From assembly GCA_964498065.1 (NCBI GenBank), contig CAZCFZ010000074.1:1-18300 (forward strand): 18,300 nt of DNA, written 5' to 3'. The translations under genes and the position numbers were made by a program. Source of the stretch: FEN-1297 sp964498065. Its GTDB lineage: Bacteria; Bacteroidota; Ignavibacteria; Ignavibacteriales; Ignavibacteriaceae. Shown piece after piece: positions 14,307-18,300 of the stretch (position 1 is the stretch's first letter; each line of letters starts with the position of its first letter). Under the pieces are notes generated by a model. The model ran no database searches and was not told the origin of the DNA. It saw only the letters and a list, made by a program, of their open reading frames with translations.

Positions 14307-16415
14307 TTATGAAACCTCAACCAATTCTTTTTTTGCATTCCTTGCTACTGCCATTTCGACAATTGCCAATATAATTGCTAATAAAATAAAATAACGCCAA
14401 AGTTCCGAACCAAACCTGGATTGAAGAACAATTTTAGCAGGATCTTCATTTTTTGTCACATTTATAAATTTGCCTTTAAAATCAATTTCTTTGAGATAGT
14501 TCTCAAAATCTTTTATAGTTAAATATTTTGTAACAGATTCCTGCGGATCGGTGTTGATTGAAAATTCATCAATTAAATTTTTCTCAGAATAAACTTTATA
14601 ATTTCCGGATAAATCGGTTTTTCCGTATTCAATATAATTGGCATTTGCCTGATCTTGCAGGTTGATATAATCTTCAGAATTATCAGGTCTCTCAATTTTT
14701 ATTTGCGGCGATGTGTTATTCCTTAAATCAATTAATACGTTATTTCCTGCTACCGCTTGATCATCAGTTCTATCCTTTGATGCGAGATAATACACAGATT
14801 TATTTATTAATGGGGCAAATATGGTTTTAAGCGGGAAATTACTCCAGCTTAAAACGGGAGCCGTATTTAATACGAAAATTTTTCCCTTACCGCTTTTAAA
14901 TTCACTTAAAAACGATGAACCATCCATCAAAGAGATTATGCTTTCTCCTTTACCTTCCGTATTTATTTTAAAATGATAATATACTTCCGGTGATTCAATA
15001 TTTCTTTTTCCTTTATTTTCATATAAATCCTGAAAAATCGGATGGTTAAAATCGACTTTGTCAAATTTGATAGGATTTGTATCTGAATTTATTTTTCCCA
15101 CAGTCAATGTCGGGGAAGGAATATTTAATTCATTAGTAATTTTTTGAAAACCAGATAAAGTCGAGTTCGATCCGGGCATTAAGAAAATACTGCCGCCGTT
15201 ATTAAGGTAAGATCTTAATCTGTCCAAACCGCTAACCAGGTTTTGAGATCCGATAATAAATACTACGTCATATTGAGTTAAAGTAGTTGAAGCAATTTGG
15301 GTAAGATCCTTTTTAGTAATTTTTAAAGTACTTAAATTATTTGTTGCAGTTAAAGCTAACTCGACAAACTTGGAATCAGACGGATTATCGGTAAATATAA
15401 TAACAGGCACTTCTTTGGGGATATAGAAGTTTATATATCTTCTGTTATCCTGCATTATTTCGTCATCTTCAATTTCAGCAAAAGCATCAACATAACCTGT
15501 TGCATTAACAATTACATTCATCGTCAAAATCTTTGATTCACCCGGATTTAATGAAACACTCTGCTGGGCATTTCTTTCTCCATTAATAAACAATGATACA
15601 ACAAGATTGGAAACCGCTTGAGAAGAATAATTAGTTATTGTAATGTTAAAGCTAACGGGTTTATTTTTTTCAAAGATTTGAGTATTAAGTTTTATATTAT
15701 CTATGCCTAAATTGTAAACTTCTTTTCCGGAATAATCGAACGTATAAATTCTAACTTTATCATTAAGCAGCTGACTTAAATTTGAAAGAGAATTTTTTTC
15801 TGCCAGCCTCCCCTTCTGAAAATCCGATAGTATATATATTTCTTTATTAAAATTTTGAGAGCCCGAAAGAATTTTTGCGGCTTTAACAATCGAATTGTTC
15901 AGCAGACCGCTTGCATCCGAAATTTTAACGCCATCAACCTGTTTTTGGAAATCACTTAAATTAGTAGTGGTCCTTACATCATTATTATGTTGATCCGCCA
16001 CCAAAAGCAAAGCTGCTTCATCGCCTTCCTGCAGTTGATTAAGTAATTCCTTAATTGTTGCTTTTGCCTGATTGAAATATGAACCTTTTGCATCAACAAC
16101 AGACATGCTTGGTGTGTTATCCAGGATAAATACAGCGGTAGTTTTTGCTGCGGAAGTAGTACCACCGATTGCAACTCCTTTAAGTGTCGGGCGTGCAAAT
16201 GCAGTTACAAGGACCAAAATAATTAAAACACGTAACGCTAAAAGAATCCACTGCTTCAGTTTTACCTTACGTATTTTATTCTTCTGTAATTCCTTAAGAA
16301 AAGCCAGTGTGCTGAACTCAATCCGTTTCAATTTTCTAAGGTTTAAAAGATGAATTAAAACCGGAATTGAAGCGGCCAAAAGTCCAAATAAAACTGCAGG
16401 ATTTAAGAAAATCAT
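14307..16415 (-). CDS. BatA-type membrane protein with VWA domain
   Basis: 702 residues. The N-terminus, MIFLNPAVLFGLLAASIPVL followed by IHLLNLRKLKRIEFSTL and a second hydrophobic segment (about 56-74), is the BatA (aerotolerance regulator N-terminal) domain. A von Willebrand A-like domain follows from about 93 (AVFILDNTPSMS); its metal site reads D99-x-T-x-S103 instead of the usual DxSxS. Residues about 240-325 look like a beta-sandwich. Residues about 335-440 (VPVIIFTDNP, DVVFIIGSQN, LNNGGSIFLMPG) resemble a glutamine-amidotransferase-like fold. A final membrane helix lies at about 672-690, so most of the protein should face the periplasm. Relatives occur with MoxR ATPases, DUF58, DUF4159 and DUF4175 proteins. 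hflX follows after 99 bp on the same strand. Function unknown. Confidence 0.87.
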   Translation of the reverse strand: MIFLNPAVLFGLLAASIPVLIHLLNLRKLKRIEFSTLAFLKELQKNKIRKVKLKQWILLALRVLIILVLVTAFARPTLKGVAIGGTTSAAKTTAVFILDNTPSMSVVDAKGSYFNQAKATIKELLNQLQEGDEAALLLVADQHNNDVRTTTNLSDFQKQVDGVKISDASGLLNNSIVKAAKILSGSQNFNKEIYILSDFQKGRLAEKNSLSNLSQLLNDKVRIYTFDYSGKEVYNLGIDNIKLNTQIFEKNKPVSFNITITNYSSQAVSNLVVSLFINGERNAQQSVSLNPGESKILTMNVIVNATGYVDAFAEIEDDEIMQDNRRYINFYIPKEVPVIIFTDNPSDSKFVELALTATNNLSTLKITKKDLTQIASTTLTQYDVVFIIGSQNLVSGLDRLRSYLNNGGSIFLMPGSNSTLSGFQKITNELNIPSPTLTVGKINSDTNPIKFDKVDFNHPIFQDLYENKGKRNIESPEVYYHFKINTEGKGESIISLMDGSSFLSEFKSGKGKIFVLNTAPVLSWSNFPLKTIFAPLINKSVYYLASKDRTDDQAVAGNNVLIDLRNNTSPQIKIERPDNSEDYINLQDQANANYIEYGKTDLSGNYKVYSEKNLIDEFSINTDPQESVTKYLTIKDFENYLKEIDFKGKFINVTKNEDPAKIVLQSRFGSELWRYFILLAIILAIVEMAVARNAKKELVEVS

Positions 16416-16451
16416 CGCTTAAACATATCTTTAGAGCAAAATAAAATCAAG

Positions 16452-16483
16452 TGAATATTAGGTGAAATAAAACCTAATATTCA
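16452..16483. repeat. 12-bp perfect hairpin upstream of the BatA-type gene
   Basis: TGAATATTAGGT (16452-16463) and ACCTAATATTCA (16472-16483) form a perfect 12-bp stem with an 8-nt loop. It lies directly beyond the aconitase terminator and 36 bp before the BatA-type ATG. It could be a second terminator arm, a leader structure or an operator for the BatA-type gene. Confidence 0.55.
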
Positions 16484-16487
16484 GGTT

Positions 16488-16516
16488 AAAAAAATACCCC
16501 GGCTTAAACCGGGGTA
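16488..16516 (-). terminator. Intrinsic terminator of the aconitase gene
   Basis: On the minus strand an 8-bp GC-rich stem (TACCCCGG with CCGGGGTA, 16495-16502 and 16509-16516) with a 6-nt loop is followed by seven T (16488-16494). It starts about 30 bp after the aconitase stop and is a textbook rho-independent terminator. Confidence 0.9.
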
Positions 16517-16546
16517 ATTTATTTATAATAAATTTACTTTTAATCA

Positions 16547-18300
16547 TCAATTATTAGCCTGAGCAATCAGATTAAGTGCACTTCCGGCTTTAAACCATTT
16601 AATTTGAGCTTCATTCATTGTATGATTTAACACCGCTTCGTCCTGTTTCCCATCTTTATGTTTAATAACCAATTTAAGCTGTTTTTCAGGCGCAAGGTCT
16701 TTTAGTCCGATAATGCTGAGTTTATCATCTTCTTTAATTTTATCATAATCAGAAGGATCAGCAAAAGTTAAGGGAAGCATTCCTTGTTTTTTCAAATTAG
16801 TCTCATGAATTCGCGCAAAGCTTTTCACAATTATTGCTTTACCGCCAAGAAATCTCGGTTCCATAGCCGCATGTTCACGACTTGATCCTTCTCCATAGTT
16901 TTCATCACCCACAACTATCCATCCGATTCCTTTAGCTTTATATTCTCTAGCTACTTCGGGAACTGATTTGTATTCGGCCGTAAAAACATTTTTAGTCTTA
17001 CCAGCATCACCGGTGAAGGCATTTATCGCACCGATAAACATATTATTGGAAATATTATCAAGATGACCTCTATATCTTAACCACGGTCCTGCCATAGAAA
17101 TATGATCCGTTGTACATTTCCCTTTTGCTTTTAACAACAATACCAAGTCATTATAATCCTGACCATTCCATGGAGTAAATGGTTTTAACAGCTGCAGTCT
17201 TTCACTCTTGGGATCAACTTTTACTTCCACATTAGAGCCATCTTTTGCTGGCGGAACAAATCCTTCTTCACCTCTATTAAATCCTTTTGGTGGAAGTTCT
17301 TCGCCTTTTGGAGGATCTAGTTTAACTTTTTCTCCTTTTTCATTAACCAATTCATCAGTTATAGGATTAAATGATAAACTTCCGGCAATTGCAAGTGCTG
17401 TAGTTAATTCCGGACTTGCAACAAATGCTAAGGTTTCAGGATTTCCGTCATTCCTTTTTGCAAAGTTTCTATTGAAAGAAGTAACAATTGTATTTTTATC
17501 ACCAGTTTTAATATCCATTCTTTTCCACATACCAATGCATGGTCCGCAGGCATTTGCCAAAATTAATCCGCCAAAATCAGATAGAGTTTTTAATTGGCCA
17601 TCTCTTTCAATTGTGGCTCTTACTTGTTCAGAACCCGGAGTTATAGTGAACTGCGATTTTGTTTTTAATCCTTTAGCTAAAGCCTGCTTTGCAATGTTTG
17701 CCGAACGATCTATATCCTCATAACTTGAGTTGGTACAGCTTCCAATTAAGGCAACTTTAATTGTATCGGGATAATTATTTTTCTTAACAGCTTCTTTCAT
17801 CTTTGAAATCGGCCATGCTTTATCAGGTGAAAAAGGACCGTTAAGATGAGGTTCTAATTCGTTTAAATTAATTTCAATAACTTGATCATAAAATTTTTCC
17901 GGGTTTTTATAAACCTCATTATCTGCGGTTAATACATCGGCTAAACCTTCCGCAAGAGCAGCAACATCTGCACGATTTGTAATTCTTAAATAAGCTGCCA
18001 TTTTTTCATCAAACGGGAAAACAGAAGTTGTAGCACCAATTTCCGCACCCATATTACAAATTGTTCCTTTACCGGTACAAGAGATTGAATTGGTGCCCTC
18101 TCCGAAATATTCAACAATAGCACCAGTTCCGCCTTTTACGGTAAGAACACCTGCAAGTTTTAAAATAATATCTTTTGCTGATGCCCATCCGTTTAGTTTT
18201 CCTGTTAATTTAACACCAATAAGTTTGGGCCACTTCAGTTCCCAGGGCATTCCAGCCATAACATCAACGGCATCTGCACCGCCTACGCCAATTGCAATCA
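16547..18300 (-). CDS. acn: Aconitate hydratase, mitochondrial type (N-terminus beyond window edge)
   Basis: The frame continues through the right edge: before the internal Met at 18259 it reads IAIGVGGADAVDV, a conserved aconitase segment, so that Met is not the start. About 584 residues are present of some 750 expected. The three [4Fe-4S] cysteines are seen: GSCTNSSYED (Cys codon 17735-17737) and NACGPCIGMW (codons at 17546-17548 and 17537-17539). Also present are the swivel-domain motifs YRGHLDNISNN and YGEGSSREHAAMEPR, with the catalytic Ser region. The sequence style is that of mitochondrial/bacterial Acn, not the longer AcnA/IRP or AcnB types. It isomerises citrate and isocitrate in the TCA cycle in the cytoplasm. 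The strong terminator just after the stop separates it from the BatA-type gene. Confidence 0.96.
   Translation of the reverse strand, partial: IAIGVGGADAVDVMAGMPWELKWPKLIGVKLTGKLNGWASAKDIILKLAGVLTVKGGTGAIVEYFGEGTNSISCTGKGTICNMGAEIGATTSVFPFDEKMAAYLRITNRADVAALAEGLADVLTADNEVYKNPEKFYDQVIEINLNELEPHLNGPFSPDKAWPISKMKEAVKKNNYPDTIKVALIGSCTNSSYEDIDRSANIAKQALAKGLKTKSQFTITPGSEQVRATIERDGQLKTLSDFGGLILANACGPCIGMWKRMDIKTGDKNTIVTSFNRNFAKRNDGNPETLAFVASPELTTALAIAGSLSFNPITDELVNEKGEKVKLDPPKGEELPPKGFNRGEEGFVPPAKDGSNVEVKVDPKSERLQLLKPFTPWNGQDYNDLVLLLKAKGKCTTDHISMAGPWLRYRGHLDNISNNMFIGAINAFTGDAGKTKNVFTAEYKSVPEVAREYKAKGIGWIVVGDENYGEGSSREHAAMEPRFLGGKAIIVKSFARIHETNLKKQGMLPLTFADPSDYDKIKEDDKLSIIGLKDLAPEKQLKLVIKHKDGKQDEAVLNHTMNEAQIKWFKAGSALNLIAQANN

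Noticed and set aside
17208..17723. Plus-strand 171-residue frame inside aconitase
   Set aside because: It is antisense to highly conserved aconitase sequence, including two cluster cysteines; its Ser/Pro/Phe-rich translation is typical of a shadow frame.
16547..18259. Aconitase starting at the Met of 18259
   Set aside because: The frame continues upstream to the window edge through the conserved GVGGADAVDV segment, so the gene is simply cut by the window.

Overview
The window is AT-rich chromosomal DNA from a draft assembly, with two runs of exactly 100 N at 11199-11298 and 13410-13509. Gene content points to the Bacteroidota/Chlorobi group, most plausibly an Ignavibacteria-like lineage: a DUF4175-like membrane protein, a secreted DUF4159 protein, a BatA-type VWA protein, a DUF4139 protein, weak Shine-Dalgarno sites before many genes, and small intergenic palindromic elements. 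The placement is inferred from protein style, not from a marker gene.

Layout, left to right. A PAS sensor histidine kinase (minus strand) is cut by the left edge. It is divergent from a CDF cation exporter (plus), with a possible tiny lipoprotein remnant between them. A 1128-residue Gln/Met-rich membrane protein (DUF4175-like) and an upstream secreted DUF4159 protein follow on the minus strand as a likely operon. The next intergenic region holds a 230-bp palindromic element made of six triloop hairpins, followed by an EVE-domain gene (plus) and a 64-bp palindrome whose ends resemble those of the big element. Then come an unknown four-TM protein and RmuC (minus), a DUF4139 protein (plus, interrupted by gap 1), histidine ammonia-lyase overlapping hflX (minus, hflX interrupted by gap 2), a BatA-type VWA protein (minus) and most of an aconitase (minus, cut by the right edge).

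How the genes fit together. The BatA, DUF4175 and DUF4159 proteins belong to families that often travel together as a membrane/periplasmic set with MoxR ATPases and DUF58 proteins; here they lie in two separate places. Aconitase, HAL and HflX are metabolic or housekeeping functions. HflX and HAL overlap by 14 bp and are probably cotranscribed. No defence system, prophage, CRISPR array, tRNA or rRNA was seen.

The most unusual feature is the hairpin element at 7092-7321. It is an imperfect inverted repeat about a centre near 7205. Each half carries three mini-hairpins at mirrored spacing, the mini-stems differ between halves by compensatory changes while loops and closing pairs are kept, and 8-bp direct repeats flank it. 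This looks like a small non-autonomous mobile or structural element. Other points are an SSG instead of ASG MIO tripeptide in the HAL, and evidence that both N runs are placeholders hiding more than 100 bp of conserved coding sequence.
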